Assembly (NCBI GenBank): GCA_964396055.1
Contig: CAYNDV010000002.1
Coordinates: forward strand, 1-64,000
Length of the DNA stretch: 64,000 nt
From: CAYJPV01 sp964396055
GTDB lineage: Bacteria > Acidobacteriota > Vicinamibacteria > Vicinamibacterales > JAKQTR01
Direction of reading: 5' to 3'
Below, in pieces: positions 34,590 to 43,464 of this stretch. The notes below the pieces were generated by a model. The model searched no databases, had not been told where the DNA came from, and saw only the letters and a list, made by a program, of their open reading frames with translations. Position 1 is the stretch's first letter; each line of letters starts with the position of its first letter. Position numbers and translations under genes: made by a program.

Positions 34590-35954
34590 ATGCGTGCCAT
34601 ACCAACCCTGAAGATCTCCATCTCCGGCGTGCGCGGCGTGGTGGGCGACTCGCTCACGCCGACGCTGCTGGCACGCTTCGCGCAGGCCTTCGGCACGTAC
34701 GCCGGGTCGGGCACGGTCGTCGTGGGACGCGATACGCGCACCTCGGGCGAGATGGTGCGCCAGGCGGTGTTCTCGGGTCTGCTGTCGAGCGGATGCCGGG
34801 TCGTCGATCTCGACGTGGTGCCCGTGCCAACCGTTCAGTTGGCGGTCCGGCACCGGCGGGCGCAGGGTGGCATCGCCATCACGGCGAGCCACAATCCGGC
34901 TGAGTGGAACGCGCTGAAGTTCATCGGCCCCGACGGCCTGTTTCTCGGCCCCGGGCCGGCCCGCGAACTGCTCGATATCTATCATCAGGGCGAATACGTG
35001 AAGGTGGCCGGCGCGGCGATGCGCTCCGTGGAGCGCATGACGAACGCGCCCGATCTGCACCTGCAGGCGATCCTCGACGCCGTCGGCCCCTTGCCCGTTG
35101 GCAGCCGGCGACTGCGCGTCGCGCTCGATTCGTGCAACGGCGCCGGCTCCCTCGTGACGCCTCGACTGCTCGAGGCCCTCGGTGCCGACGCGGTGACGAT
35201 CAACGTGACGCCCAACGGCCTGTTCCCGCGGCCGGCCGAACCGCTGCCCGGGAACCTGGGCGCGTTGTGCCAGGCCGTGAAGACCCACCAGTGCGACGTG
35301 GGCTTCGCGCAGGACATGGACGCCGACCGCCTGGCGATCGTCGATGAGCGGGGCGAGGCCATCGGCGAGGAACTGACGCTGGTCCTGGCGTCGTGGTTCG
35401 TCCTCAGCCGCACGCCGGGGCCCGTCGTGGCGAACCTGTCGACGACGTCGGCCCTCGACGCGGTGGCCGCGCGGTTCGGCTGCGCCGTGGGGCGCAGCAA
35501 GATCGGCGAGGCCAACGTCACGGAGCGGATGCGCGCCGACCGCGCGGTGATCGGCGGCGAAGGCAACGGCGGCGTCATCTACCCGCACATCAACTTCGGC
35601 CGCGACAGCCTCACCGGCATCGCCCTCGTCCTGCACCTGCTGGCCGCCACCGGCCGGACGGTGTCGGCACTCGTGGCTGACCTGCCGCCGTTCCGGATGG
35701 TGAAGGACAAGATCACCTGCCCGTCGAACCGGATTCCCGACGTGCTGCGCATGGTGAAACGCGAGTTCGGCCAGCACCGCCTCGACACGCGCGACGGCGT
35801 CAAGGTGGTCCTCGAGGACGGCCGCTGGTTCCTGGTGCGCGGCTCGAACACCGAGCCCATCGTCCGCGTGGTCGCCGAGGCGGGCACGGACGCCGATGCG
35901 CGGACGCTCGTGGACGACCTGATGGCGCGCGTGCAGGCGACGCTCGCCGGTTGA
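34590..35954 (+). CDS. Phosphohexomutase (phosphoglucosamine/phosphomannomutase type), active
   Basis: The protein has 454 residues. It keeps the catalytic TASHNP (Ser100, codon 34887-34889), the metal loop DMDADR, GGEGNGGV for sugar selection and the phosphate-binding RGSNTEPIVRV. These enzymes interconvert hexose 1- and 6-phosphates for cell-wall or glycan precursors. ATG 34590 has AAGGAT 9 nt upstream; the in-frame ATG 34533 is in repeat sequence. It is a close tandem paralogue of the defective gene upstream. Whether the substrate is glucosamine-, mannose- or glucose-phosphate cannot be settled by eye. Confidence 0.9.
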   Translation: MRAIPTLKISISGVRGVVGDSLTPTLLARFAQAFGTYAGSGTVVVGRDTRTSGEMVRQAVFSGLLSSGCRVVDLDVVPVPTVQLAVRHRRAQGGIAITASHNPAEWNALKFIGPDGLFLGPGPARELLDIYHQGEYVKVAGAAMRSVERMTNAPDLHLQAILDAVGPLPVGSRRLRVALDSCNGAGSLVTPRLLEALGADAVTINVTPNGLFPRPAEPLPGNLGALCQAVKTHQCDVGFAQDMDADRLAIVDERGEAIGEELTLVLASWFVLSRTPGPVVANLSTTSALDAVAARFGCAVGRSKIGEANVTERMRADRAVIGGEGNGGVIYPHINFGRDSLTGIALVLHLLAATGRTVSALVADLPPFRMVKDKITCPSNRIPDVLRMVKREFGQHRLDTRDGVKVVLEDGRWFLVRGSNTEPIVRVVAEAGTDADARTLVDDLMARVQATLAG

Positions 35955-35976
35955 CGCGCCGCAGCAGGCGCGGCCG

Positions 35977-38538
35977 TCAGGCTGCCGTTCCGTCGCCGGC
36001 GAGGCGTTCCCGCACGCGGGCCAGGAGCGCCGTCGGCGTAAAGGGCTTCTCCAGGAAAGCAGACCCGCCGGCCGAGATGCCCATCCGGACGGCGGCATCC
36101 GCCGTGTAGCCGGAGATGAACAGCGTCCGCGTCCGCGGCGATGCGGCCACGACGCGCTCGGCGAGTTCCCACCCGCCCATGCCGGGCATCACGACGTCCG
36201 TCACCAGCAGGTCCAGCGTGCCGCCCAGGAGCCCGGCCAGGTGCAGGCCCTCTTCGCCATTGGGCGCGCTGTGGACGGTGTAGCCCGCCCGCTGCAGGAC
36301 TGACGTCGCCAGTTCCCGCACGCCCTGCGCATCTTCCACGACGAGGATGATGCCAGACTGCGGCCCCGCCGCCGGCGCCGCCGGACCGTCCGCGCCCTCG
36401 GCCGCGCCCGTGCCGTCGGCCTTCGGGAGGAATACCTTGAACGTCGATCCGCAGCCCACTTCGCTGTAGACCCAGACGTACCCCCCGCTCTGCCTGACGA
36501 TGCCGTGCACCGTCGCGAGCCCGAGCCCGGTGCCGTGGTCCTTCGTGGTGAAGAACGGCTCGAACACCCGTTCGACCGTGGCGGCGTCCATGCCGACGCC
36601 CGTGTCGCTCACGGCCAGCATCACGTAGGGCCCCGGCGCCACCTCGGCGTGGGCGAGGGTCGCCGAGTCGTCAAGAAAGACGTTGCTGGTCTCGACGGTG
36701 AGCGTCCCGCCTTTCGGCATGGCGTCGCGGGCGTTGACGGCGAGGTTCAGCAGCACCTGCTCCATCTGGCCCGGATCCACGCGCACGTTCCAGAGGCCGT
36801 CACCCAGGATCGAACGCAGCGTCACGTCCTCGCCGATGACCCGGCGCAGCAGGCGGTCGAGGCTGGCCACGAGCTCGTTGGGATTGATCACGCGCGGCTG
36901 CAGGATCTGTCGGCGGCTGAAGGCGAGCAAACGGCGCGTGAGGCGCGTGGCGCTCGAGGCGGCGTCGGCGATCGCGCGCACCTCCTCGGCGACGGACTCC
37001 GTCAGATGTTCGTCCAGCAGGATCATCTCGCTGTGGCCGGCGATGACGGTGAGCAGGTTGTTGAAGTCATGCGCGATGCCGCCAGCGAGACGGCCGATGG
37101 CGTCCATCTTCTGCGCCTGGCGCAACTGCGCTTCGAGCGCGTGCCGCTCGGTGACGTCCCGGAACGACACGACGGCGCCGACGATGGTGTCGGCCTCCCG
37201 AATCGGCGTGCACAGCGCCTCGACCGGGATGCGGCGGCCGTGTCGGCTGACAAACTCCGCCGCCATCGTCTGGGCCACGCCTTCCCGCAGCGTCCGCATG
37301 ATCGGCAGCGGCGCCCCCGTGGCGTCGGTCTGCTGGCCCACGCGGACGCAGAAATCCGATCCGAGCCATTCCGCCGCGCCGTAGCCGAGCAGGCCCTCCG
37401 CGGCCTGGTTGCTGAACGTGACGCGACCGTCACGGTCCAGACCCACGATGCCTTCGCCGACCGACGCCAGCACGAGGCGGTACTGTCGCGAGAGCGTCTC
37501 GAGCGACGCCGCCATCTGGTCGAAGTCCCGGCCCAGCTCACTGAGTTCGCCCATGCCGCCGCCGAGTGCCGCCCGCACGCCGGCCGCGCCGGCGGCGATC
37601 CGGCCGGCTGCCCGCCGCAACACGTCGATGGGCTTCACCAGCATGGCGTCCGCGGCGTAGGCCGCCAGCATCACGGTGAGCAGCATCAGGCCAACCAGGA
37701 TGCCCGCGGCCCAGGCCTGTTTGATCGTGGTTGCGTGGGTGGCAGCAGGGAGCGTCACCAGCACGAACATCGCGGGCCCGGGGCCACCAACGTCCAGCGG
37801 GCGTACCGCCTGCCAGACCTGCTGCCCGCCCGCATCGGTGAACTCGACGACGGCAGGCACCGGTGAGAGCGCGACGGTGTGCTCGACCGTCGATCCGCGG
37901 GCCTGGCCGGAAGACGGCCACTCCGCCAGAATCGCCCCGGCGCCGTCGGTGACGGTCACGCGGACGCCGGCGGGCAACGCCAGCCCCGCCAGCAACTGGT
38001 CGAGCGACCGAAGATCGAAGGACGCGAAGACCAGTGCCTGTGCCTGTCCGCGATCGTCGAGCAGCGGCAGGGCAAAGGCGATCGTCGGCATGCCCTGCAG
38101 GCGACCCAGTTGAAAGTCGCCCACGGCAAACCCGCCGCGCGCCAGCGCCCGTTGCACGTAGGGCCGATCCGCCAGATTGAGGCCGGACGGCGTCGGCAAC
38201 GATCCGCAGAAGACGTTCCCCGAGGGATCCAGGGCCCCGATCATGGCAACGTGCGGCTGGCGGGCAGCCAGCCACAACGCGGCCCGCTCGCAACCGGCCC
38301 GGTCGAACGCGGCGACGGAGGGGTGCGTCGCAAACCCGTCGAGCAGGCCCCGGGCCGTGTCGACAAGGCGCTGCTGCTGGGTGGCGGCCAACTGGACGGC
38401 CTGTTCCGCCGCGAGGCGCTGGCTGTCACGGACGTCCGCGCGCTGGAGCGCCACGGCATACAACAGCGCGGCGAGCCCCGGACCCGCGGCCAGGAGCACG
38501 AGCGCCACCACGCGCAGACGCAGACTGGGCGGCTTCAC
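35977..38538 (-). CDS. Hybrid sensor histidine kinase (Cache-HAMP-PAS-HisKA-HATPase-REC)
   Basis: The protein has 853 residues. Two membrane segments (about 8-30 and 275-298) flank a periplasmic Cache-like sensor. HAMP (about 300-350) and PAS (about 352-465) domains follow. The H-box GIAHDFNNLL has phospho-His490; the N-box NLAVNARDAMP, DTGVGM and GTGLGLATVHGI are intact. A C-terminal receiver has Asp781 in LLVTDVVMPGMGG and Lys in LEKPFT. Start is GTG 38538 with no clear SD. No partner regulator is adjacent, so the output is probably through phosphorelay elsewhere. The ligand is unknown. Confidence 0.92.
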   Translation of the reverse strand: MKPPSLRLRVVALVLLAAGPGLAALLYAVALQRADVRDSQRLAAEQAVQLAATQQQRLVDTARGLLDGFATHPSVAAFDRAGCERAALWLAARQPHVAMIGALDPSGNVFCGSLPTPSGLNLADRPYVQRALARGGFAVGDFQLGRLQGMPTIAFALPLLDDRGQAQALVFASFDLRSLDQLLAGLALPAGVRVTVTDGAGAILAEWPSSGQARGSTVEHTVALSPVPAVVEFTDAGGQQVWQAVRPLDVGGPGPAMFVLVTLPAATHATTIKQAWAAGILVGLMLLTVMLAAYAADAMLVKPIDVLRRAAGRIAAGAAGVRAALGGGMGELSELGRDFDQMAASLETLSRQYRLVLASVGEGIVGLDRDGRVTFSNQAAEGLLGYGAAEWLGSDFCVRVGQQTDATGAPLPIMRTLREGVAQTMAAEFVSRHGRRIPVEALCTPIREADTIVGAVVSFRDVTERHALEAQLRQAQKMDAIGRLAGGIAHDFNNLLTVIAGHSEMILLDEHLTESVAEEVRAIADAASSATRLTRRLLAFSRRQILQPRVINPNELVASLDRLLRRVIGEDVTLRSILGDGLWNVRVDPGQMEQVLLNLAVNARDAMPKGGTLTVETSNVFLDDSATLAHAEVAPGPYVMLAVSDTGVGMDAATVERVFEPFFTTKDHGTGLGLATVHGIVRQSGGYVWVYSEVGCGSTFKVFLPKADGTGAAEGADGPAAPAAGPQSGIILVVEDAQGVRELATSVLQRAGYTVHSAPNGEEGLHLAGLLGGTLDLLVTDVVMPGMGGWELAERVVAASPRTRTLFISGYTADAAVRMGISAGGSAFLEKPFTPTALLARVRERLAGDGTAA

Positions 38539-38686
38539 TTGGGAGGTCGGGCATTCCGGGGGGCACGAATGCCTCGCTGCAGGGTGTTTCTAGCATGCCT
38601 CCTGCCCCGCTGCAAGCCGGCATCTGGTATCCTTCGACTGCCCGTCCTGCGCGTCGGTCGTCCGCCTGTCGCTCCGGGGCATCACC

Positions 38687-39613
38687 ATGACGCACTCCAC
38701 CGTTCGCGCGTGCCTGTTCGTCCTCCTCCTGGGGGCCCTGCGGCCGACGATGCCGGCCTCCGCCCAGCCCGCCGCCCCCGTGGCGGCAGGGCTCGAGGCC
38801 GCCGTGGCGGCCGAGGTGAACGCGTTCGGGGGCAAGGTGTGGATCTACGCGAAGAACCTCGACACGGGGGCGACGTTCAGCCTGCGCGGCGGGGAGCGCG
38901 TCCGCACCGCGAGCACGATCAAGCTGCCCATCCTCATCGCGCTGCACACGGCGGTGGCGGCCGGCAAGGTGCGCTGGACCGATGAGGTGCTGCTGACGAA
39001 GGAGAAGAAGGTCTCCGGGTCAGGCGTCCTGACCGAACTCGCCGACGGCACGCGGCTCACGCTGCGCGACGCCGCCAACCTGATGATCGTCGTCTCCGAC
39101 AACACGGCGACGAACCTCGTGCTGGACGCGATCACGGCGGACTACGTGAACGAGGTGATGGACGGCCTCGGCTTTCCGCACACCCGATCGCTGCGCAAGG
39201 TGATGGGCGGCGGGCCCAGCAAGGCCAACGAGGACCCGACGCTGCGGCTCTACGGGCTGGGCGTGTCCACGCCGCGCGACATGGTGGAGATGCTCGAGCG
39301 GCTGGAGCGCGGCACGATCGTGAGCCCCGAGGCCTCGAAGGACATGCTCGAGACGCTGAAGCGGGAGCAGTACGCCGACGGCATCGGGCGGACGCTGCTG
39401 GACGTGACGATCGCCTCCAAGTCCGGGGCGCTCGATCGCCTGCGCAGCGACGTGGCCCTGGTCTACTCGCGCAGGGGCCGCATCGCGACGGCCATCACCG
39501 TGGACGACATGCCGGAGATCCACTACTCGGTGGACAACCCGGGCCTGCTGTTGATCTCCCGGCTCTCGCTGCTGCTGCTCGACGGGCTCGCGACGCCGGC
39601 CGGCACCAGGTAG
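38687..39613 (+). CDS. Class A beta-lactamase-like serine hydrolase, exported
   Basis: The protein has 308 residues and a signal peptide (to about ASAQ, 27). The penicillin-binding fold motifs are S76-T-I-K79, S137-D-N139 and KSG (KTG box) in IASKSGAL. The ExxLN omega-loop motif that carries the deacylating Glu of true class A enzymes is not visible (GGPSKANEDPTLRLYG stands near that place). It may therefore be a peptidoglycan or ester hydrolase of the same fold, not a resistance enzyme. It stands alone and diverges from the histidine kinase. Confidence 0.83.
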   Translation: MTHSTVRACLFVLLLGALRPTMPASAQPAAPVAAGLEAAVAAEVNAFGGKVWIYAKNLDTGATFSLRGGERVRTASTIKLPILIALHTAVAAGKVRWTDEVLLTKEKKVSGSGVLTELADGTRLTLRDAANLMIVVSDNTATNLVLDAITADYVNEVMDGLGFPHTRSLRKVMGGGPSKANEDPTLRLYGLGVSTPRDMVEMLERLERGTIVSPEASKDMLETLKREQYADGIGRTLLDVTIASKSGALDRLRSDVALVYSRRGRIATAITVDDMPEIHYSVDNPGLLLISRLSLLLLDGLATPAGTR

Positions 39614-39783
39614 CGGCGGCCGGGGAGCCCGCCCCGCCACCTCGCGGCTCGCGGTGGCCAGCGCTGCCCACTCGCGGGCCAGAGTGGCGGCGTCCGCGGC
39701 GAGGCGTTCGAGCGAACCGGCCTCGCCGCCCGTGCAGACACTGGCGCCCCCGGCGCCGGAAGTGGCGTGATCCGTGGGGCTTG

Positions 39784-40161
39784 CTACGCGAGTCTGACGG
39801 TCTCGCCGTAGGGTCTCAGGTGCGTGTCGCTGGTCAACAGCAGCATGCCCTCCGCCCGGCTCTGCGCCACCAGGAGGCGGTCGAAGGGGTCCCGGTGATG
39901 GGGAGGCAGGGAGGCGACGCCGGCGGCGTGGGTGCCGGTCACCGGCAGTTCGTCGAAGCCGCTCGGCGCCAGTGCCTCGCGGACCGCGGCCGGATCGGCA
40001 TCGAGCTTTCCGAGTGACGCCTTGATCGCGACCTCCCAGATGGAGGCCGCGCTCACGAACACGTGGTGGGCGTCGATGAGCCGGCGCGCCTCACGCGTGA
40101 GGCGGCGGGAATCGGCGAGGGCCCAGAGCAGAATCTGGGTGTCGAGCAGGAGGGACCTCAC
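39784..40161 (-). CDS. PIN-domain toxin of a Phd/VapC-type module
   Basis: The protein has 125 residues. Acidic PIN residues are visible in LLLDTQILLWAL, SIWEVAIK and HHRDPFDRLLVAQS. The GTG start (40161) overlaps the antitoxin stop by 4 bp. It belongs to the Phd-partnered PIN group rather than the RHH-partnered one. It is probably an RNase inhibited by the upstream gene product. Confidence 0.87.
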   Translation of the reverse strand: MRSLLLDTQILLWALADSRRLTREARRLIDAHHVFVSAASIWEVAIKASLGKLDADPAAVREALAPSGFDELPVTGTHAAGVASLPPHHRDPFDRLLVAQSRAEGMLLLTSDTHLRPYGETVRLA

Positions 40162-40400
40162 GGCCGGCGCCCTTCGAAGAGGGCCAGCACCTCGTCCGGC
40201 AACGGGGCATCGAAGTCCGCCCCGATGCGGATGCGTCCTTTCAGGACCCCGAGACGCTTCGGCCGCGGGGGATCCGCCATCGGCACCAGACGGGCCACCG
40301 GCTTGCCAGCACGGGCGATGACGACCTCGGCGCCGGCTTCGACCCGCTCGAGGAGGCGCGACAGGTGGGTCTTCGCTGCGTGGACGTTGACGGTCTCCAT
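40158..40400 (-). CDS. Phd/YefM-family antitoxin
   Basis: The protein has 80 residues. The N-terminus METVNVHAAKTHLSRLLERVEAGAEVVIARAGKPVARLVP is a textbook Phd/YefM DNA-binding fold. The C-terminal DEVLALFEG is the toxin-binding tail. ATG 40400 is followed upstream by an AT-rich operator (40401-40430). Confidence 0.9.
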   Translation of the reverse strand: METVNVHAAKTHLSRLLERVEAGAEVVIARAGKPVARLVPMADPPRPKRLGVLKGRIRIGADFDAPLPDEVLALFEGRRP

Positions 40401-40430
40401 GAACTTAGTCTAGTTTAGTTTAATTCTGGC
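40401..40430 (-). promoter_or_regulatory. AT-rich promoter/operator of the phd-PIN module
   Basis: On the minus strand TAAACTAAACTAGACTAAG gives three CTA-based half-sites directly before the antitoxin ATG. The AT content contrasts sharply with the flanks. Confidence 0.4.
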
Positions 40431-40502
40431 TGCAACCGGGCGGGTTCTCGGTGGCGGCCGAGCTGCGGGCACCGGCCGCCCCTCTGTTAACATCGGCTCC
40501 TG

Positions 40503-41459
40503 ATGGCGGCGCGCGACCACAACGATGACGGCGGGCTCGGACTGGACGCCCCCCGGGGCCTGGCTGGCGTGCGCCGGTTCTCGCACGAGGCCATGGCCAC
40601 CGTGTTCGAGGTCCTGTGCGCGCACCCGGACGCACGGTACGCCGCGCAGGCGGCCCAGGACGCCTTCGATCTCACCGACCAGCTGGAGCGCGATCTCAGC
40701 CGGTTCATCCCCAACAGCGACATCAGCCGCATCAACCGGCTCGCCGCCGGCGGCGTGACGCGCGTCGGACCGGCCACGATCGAGTGCCTGGTCATCGCGC
40801 GGCACATGTTCGGCGTGAGCAGCGGCGCGTTCGACGTCTCGATCGGCACGGGCCTGCCGGCCCTCGAACTCGATCCCGGCGCCGGCACGGTCTACGCCGG
40901 GGCCGACGGCGTCCGCATCGACCTCGGCGGCATCGGCAAGGGCTACGCGGTGGACCTGATGGCCGAACGGCTGGAGGAATGGGGGATCGGGACGGCGCTG
41001 GTGCACGGCGGGTTCAGCTCGGTGCTGGCCCTCGAGCCCCCGCCCGGGTTCGACGGGTGGCCGCTCACCCTGAGTGACCCGCTCGACCCGTCCCGGGTGC
41101 TGGCGCACCTGTCGGCGCGGCAGACGGCGTTGGGCGCCTCGGGCCTGCGCAAGGGCGCGCACATCGTGGACCCGCGGACAGGCGCGGCGCCAACGGGTCG
41201 TCTCGCGGCGTGGGTGGCCCTGCCTCGCCCGGAGGAGGCCCGGGCCGGGTCCGGTCCCGGCGCCCGGCTCCGCGTGGCGCCGGCGGCGGTGGCCGACGCC
41301 CTGACGACGGCGGTGATGGTCATGCGCGCAGAGGCCGTGGCGGCGCTGTGCGGGGGCAGCCCCGGCCTCGAGGCATGGATCCTCGAAACCCCGGCGGGAG
41401 GCCCGGGGACCGCACCCGTCCTGGTGCACGTGGGCGCGGCCTCTGCGGGTATACTCTGA
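40503..41459 (+). CDS. apbE: ApbE-family FAD:protein FMN transferase
   Basis: The protein has 318 residues. Family motifs are RFSHEAMATVFEV, DLTDQLERDLSRFIPNSDISRIN, IDLGGIGKGYAVD and ADALTTAVMVM (the metal-binding D-x-x-T-T-A segment). ApbE proteins attach FMN to a Thr of target proteins such as RnfG/NqrC. There is no lipoprotein or Sec signal, unusual because most are periplasmic. No flavinylated target is encoded nearby. ATG 40503 is the only good start. Confidence 0.88.
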   Translation: MAARDHNDDGGLGLDAPRGLAGVRRFSHEAMATVFEVLCAHPDARYAAQAAQDAFDLTDQLERDLSRFIPNSDISRINRLAAGGVTRVGPATIECLVIARHMFGVSSGAFDVSIGTGLPALELDPGAGTVYAGADGVRIDLGGIGKGYAVDLMAERLEEWGIGTALVHGGFSSVLALEPPPGFDGWPLTLSDPLDPSRVLAHLSARQTALGASGLRKGAHIVDPRTGAAPTGRLAAWVALPRPEEARAGSGPGARLRVAPAAVADALTTAVMVMRAEAVAALCGGSPGLEAWILETPAGGPGTAPVLVHVGAASAGIL

Positions 41460-41497
41460 GCAACGACGGCGGACGATGTGCTCCCGGGAGATGAACG

Positions 41498-42928
41498 ATG
41501 GCAGGTGAGGACGACAAGGGCAAGGGGCCGGTCCAGGCCGGATCCCCTGGTGTGAAGAAACTTGACCGGCGCGACGTGCTGAAGGGCCTGTCCACGGTCC
41601 CGGCGCTGGGCCTGTTCGGGTATGCCTGGCAAACGCAGCGCCAGTACCAGCAGGTGAAGCTGGCGGAGACCGCCGCGCCGGCAGCCGCCGCGGGCGACGT
41701 GCAGGTGATCAATGTGGCGCTGCTCGGCGCCGGCGCCCAGGGCCAGGTGCTCACCGACGCGATGCTGCGCATCCCGGGCCTGCGGTTCCGCGCGGTGTGC
41801 GACGTGTGGACGGAGTACAACCAGAAACGCGTCGTCAACCAGCTGAAGCGGTTCGGCCACGAGGTGAACGCGTACGAAGACTACCGCGAGATGCTCGACA
41901 AGGAGAAGGAGCTCGACGCGGTGGTGATCGCGACGCCCGACTTCTGGCACTCGCAGCACACGGTGGACTGCCTCAAGGCAGGCAAGCACGTGTACTGCGA
42001 GAAGGAGATGTCGAACACGCTCGAGGGGGCGCGGGCCATGGTGGCGGCCGCCCGGGAAACGGGCAAGCAGCTGCAGATCGGCCACCAGCGCCGCTCGAAC
42101 CCGCGCTACCTGCACTGCCACGAGAAGCTGCTGAAGGAGGCGAAGCTGCTCGGCCGCGTCGTCACGATCGCCGGCCAGTGGAACCGCGCGGTGGCCCCGG
42201 ATCTCGGCGCGCCCGAGCGGTACGCCATCCCCGAGGCGCGCCTGAAGCAGTACGGCTTCAAGGACATGCACCAGTTCCGCAACTGGCGCTGGTACAAGGG
42301 CCTCGGCGGCGGCCCGATCGTCGACCTGGGGTCGCACCAGATCGACATCTACACCTGGTTCCTCGGCGTCAACCCGTCTCACGTGATGGCCAGCGGCGGG
42401 CAGCTGTACTACGACCCGAAGACGCACGAGTGGTACGACACGGTGATGGCCATCTTCGACTATGACACGCCGGCGGGCCCCGTGAAGGCGTACTACCAGA
42501 CGCAGACGACCAACGGCAGCCAGGGGTACTTCGAGAACTTCATGGGCGACCAGGGGACGCTCCTGATCTCCGAGTCGGAAGTCTACGGCGCCAAGCTCTA
42601 CCGCGATCCGAACGCGCCCGCGTGGGACACGTGGGTGCAGCAGGGCTACCTGACCGCGCCCAAGGTGCAGGAGGTCAAGGAAAAGACCGAGGGCGTCATG
42701 GACGTGCGCGAATCGGTCTCCCCCGACGAACACAAGGTGGAGATCGTGATGAAGGACCCCTACCACCAGCCGCACCTGCAGAACTTCTTCGATGCCGTCC
42801 GCGGCAAGGGCACGCTGAACTGCCCCGCCGAGATCGGCTACGAGAGCGCGGTGAGCGTGCTCAAGGTCAACGAGGCGATCGAGGCCGGGTCCCGGCTGTC
42901 GTTCAAGCCCGAGGACTTCCACATCTAG
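41498..42928 (+). CDS. Gfo/Idh/MocA-family oxidoreductase with Tat-like leader
   Basis: The protein has 476 residues. The N-terminus has DRRDVLKGLSTVPALGLFGYAW, a Tat-like signal. The Rossmann fold follows (VNVALLGAGAQGQ reads INVALLGAGAQGQ here, about 70-82), then the family EKE motif in KHVYCEKEMSNT and GPIVDLGSHQIDIYTW. Members oxidise or reduce sugars, often bound NAD(P). GGGAG precedes ATG 41498. A DoxX gene follows after 12 nt, so the two form an operon. A keto-sugar pathway with DUF1080 proteins is possible, but the substrate is not known. Confidence 0.88.
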   Translation: MAGEDDKGKGPVQAGSPGVKKLDRRDVLKGLSTVPALGLFGYAWQTQRQYQQVKLAETAAPAAAAGDVQVINVALLGAGAQGQVLTDAMLRIPGLRFRAVCDVWTEYNQKRVVNQLKRFGHEVNAYEDYREMLDKEKELDAVVIATPDFWHSQHTVDCLKAGKHVYCEKEMSNTLEGARAMVAAARETGKQLQIGHQRRSNPRYLHCHEKLLKEAKLLGRVVTIAGQWNRAVAPDLGAPERYAIPEARLKQYGFKDMHQFRNWRWYKGLGGGPIVDLGSHQIDIYTWFLGVNPSHVMASGGQLYYDPKTHEWYDTVMAIFDYDTPAGPVKAYYQTQTTNGSQGYFENFMGDQGTLLISESEVYGAKLYRDPNAPAWDTWVQQGYLTAPKVQEVKEKTEGVMDVRESVSPDEHKVEIVMKDPYHQPHLQNFFDAVRGKGTLNCPAEIGYESAVSVLKVNEAIEAGSRLSFKPEDFHI

Positions 42929-42940
42929 AGGAGAGGCGAC

Positions 42941-43426
42941 ATGAACGACGCAGGACTCTCCCGAGGGCCGATGGTCGCCATCACCGTGCTCCGGGTCATG
43001 ATTGGCTGGCACTTCCTCTACGAGGGCATCGCGAAGATTACCGCGGCCTCGTGGTCGGCGTCCGGGTACCTCAAGCAGGCGCGCGGGCCGTTCGCGGACC
43101 TGTTCAAGTGGCTGGCGGCCCAGCCCGACCTGCTGGCCAACGCGGATCTCATCACGATGTGGGGGCTCACGGCCGTCGGCATCCTGCTGATCCTCGGCCT
43201 GTTCACGCGCCTCGCCAGTCTCGGCGCGATCGGCTTCATCGTGCTCTTCTACCTGTGCAACCCGCCGTTCGTGGGGTACTTCTATTCGATTCCCACCGAG
43301 GGCAGCTACCTGATCGTCAACAAGAACCTGGTGGAACTCAGCGCCCTGGTGGTGGTGCTGCTGACGGGCAGCGGCAAGTTCGCGGGCCTCGACCTCTTCG
43401 TCAGCCGCCTCGTCCGCCGCAGGTAG
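42941..43426 (+). CDS. DoxX-family membrane protein
   Basis: The protein has 161 residues with four membrane segments (VAITVLRVMIGWHFLYEGIAKI, LITMWGLTAVGILLILGLFTRLA, GAIGFIVLFYLC, LIVNKNLVELSALVVVLLTG). The WHFLYEGIAK and LFTRLASLGA motifs are DoxX-like. GGAGAGG stands before ATG 42941. Its position directly behind a Gfo/Idh dehydrogenase suggests it passes electrons from that enzyme to quinone, an inference from thiosulfate:quinone oxidoreductase DoxD/DoxX. Confidence 0.85.
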   Translation: MNDAGLSRGPMVAITVLRVMIGWHFLYEGIAKITAASWSASGYLKQARGPFADLFKWLAAQPDLLANADLITMWGLTAVGILLILGLFTRLASLGAIGFIVLFYLCNPPFVGYFYSIPTEGSYLIVNKNLVELSALVVVLLTGSGKFAGLDLFVSRLVRRR

Positions 43427-43464
43427 GCGGCGGGGCTGAGCGGTTTCCCGGGCGGGCCGCGACC

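Noticed and set aside
40486..40508. GTTAACATCG as a third ECF promoter before apbE
   Set aside because: It differs in the last bases, lacks CGTC at the right spacing and would overlap the start codon.
42622..43464. Upstream extension of the Kef antiporter frame
   Set aside because: It runs through the Gfo/Idh and DoxX genes in another frame; the membrane helix starts at ATG 43465.
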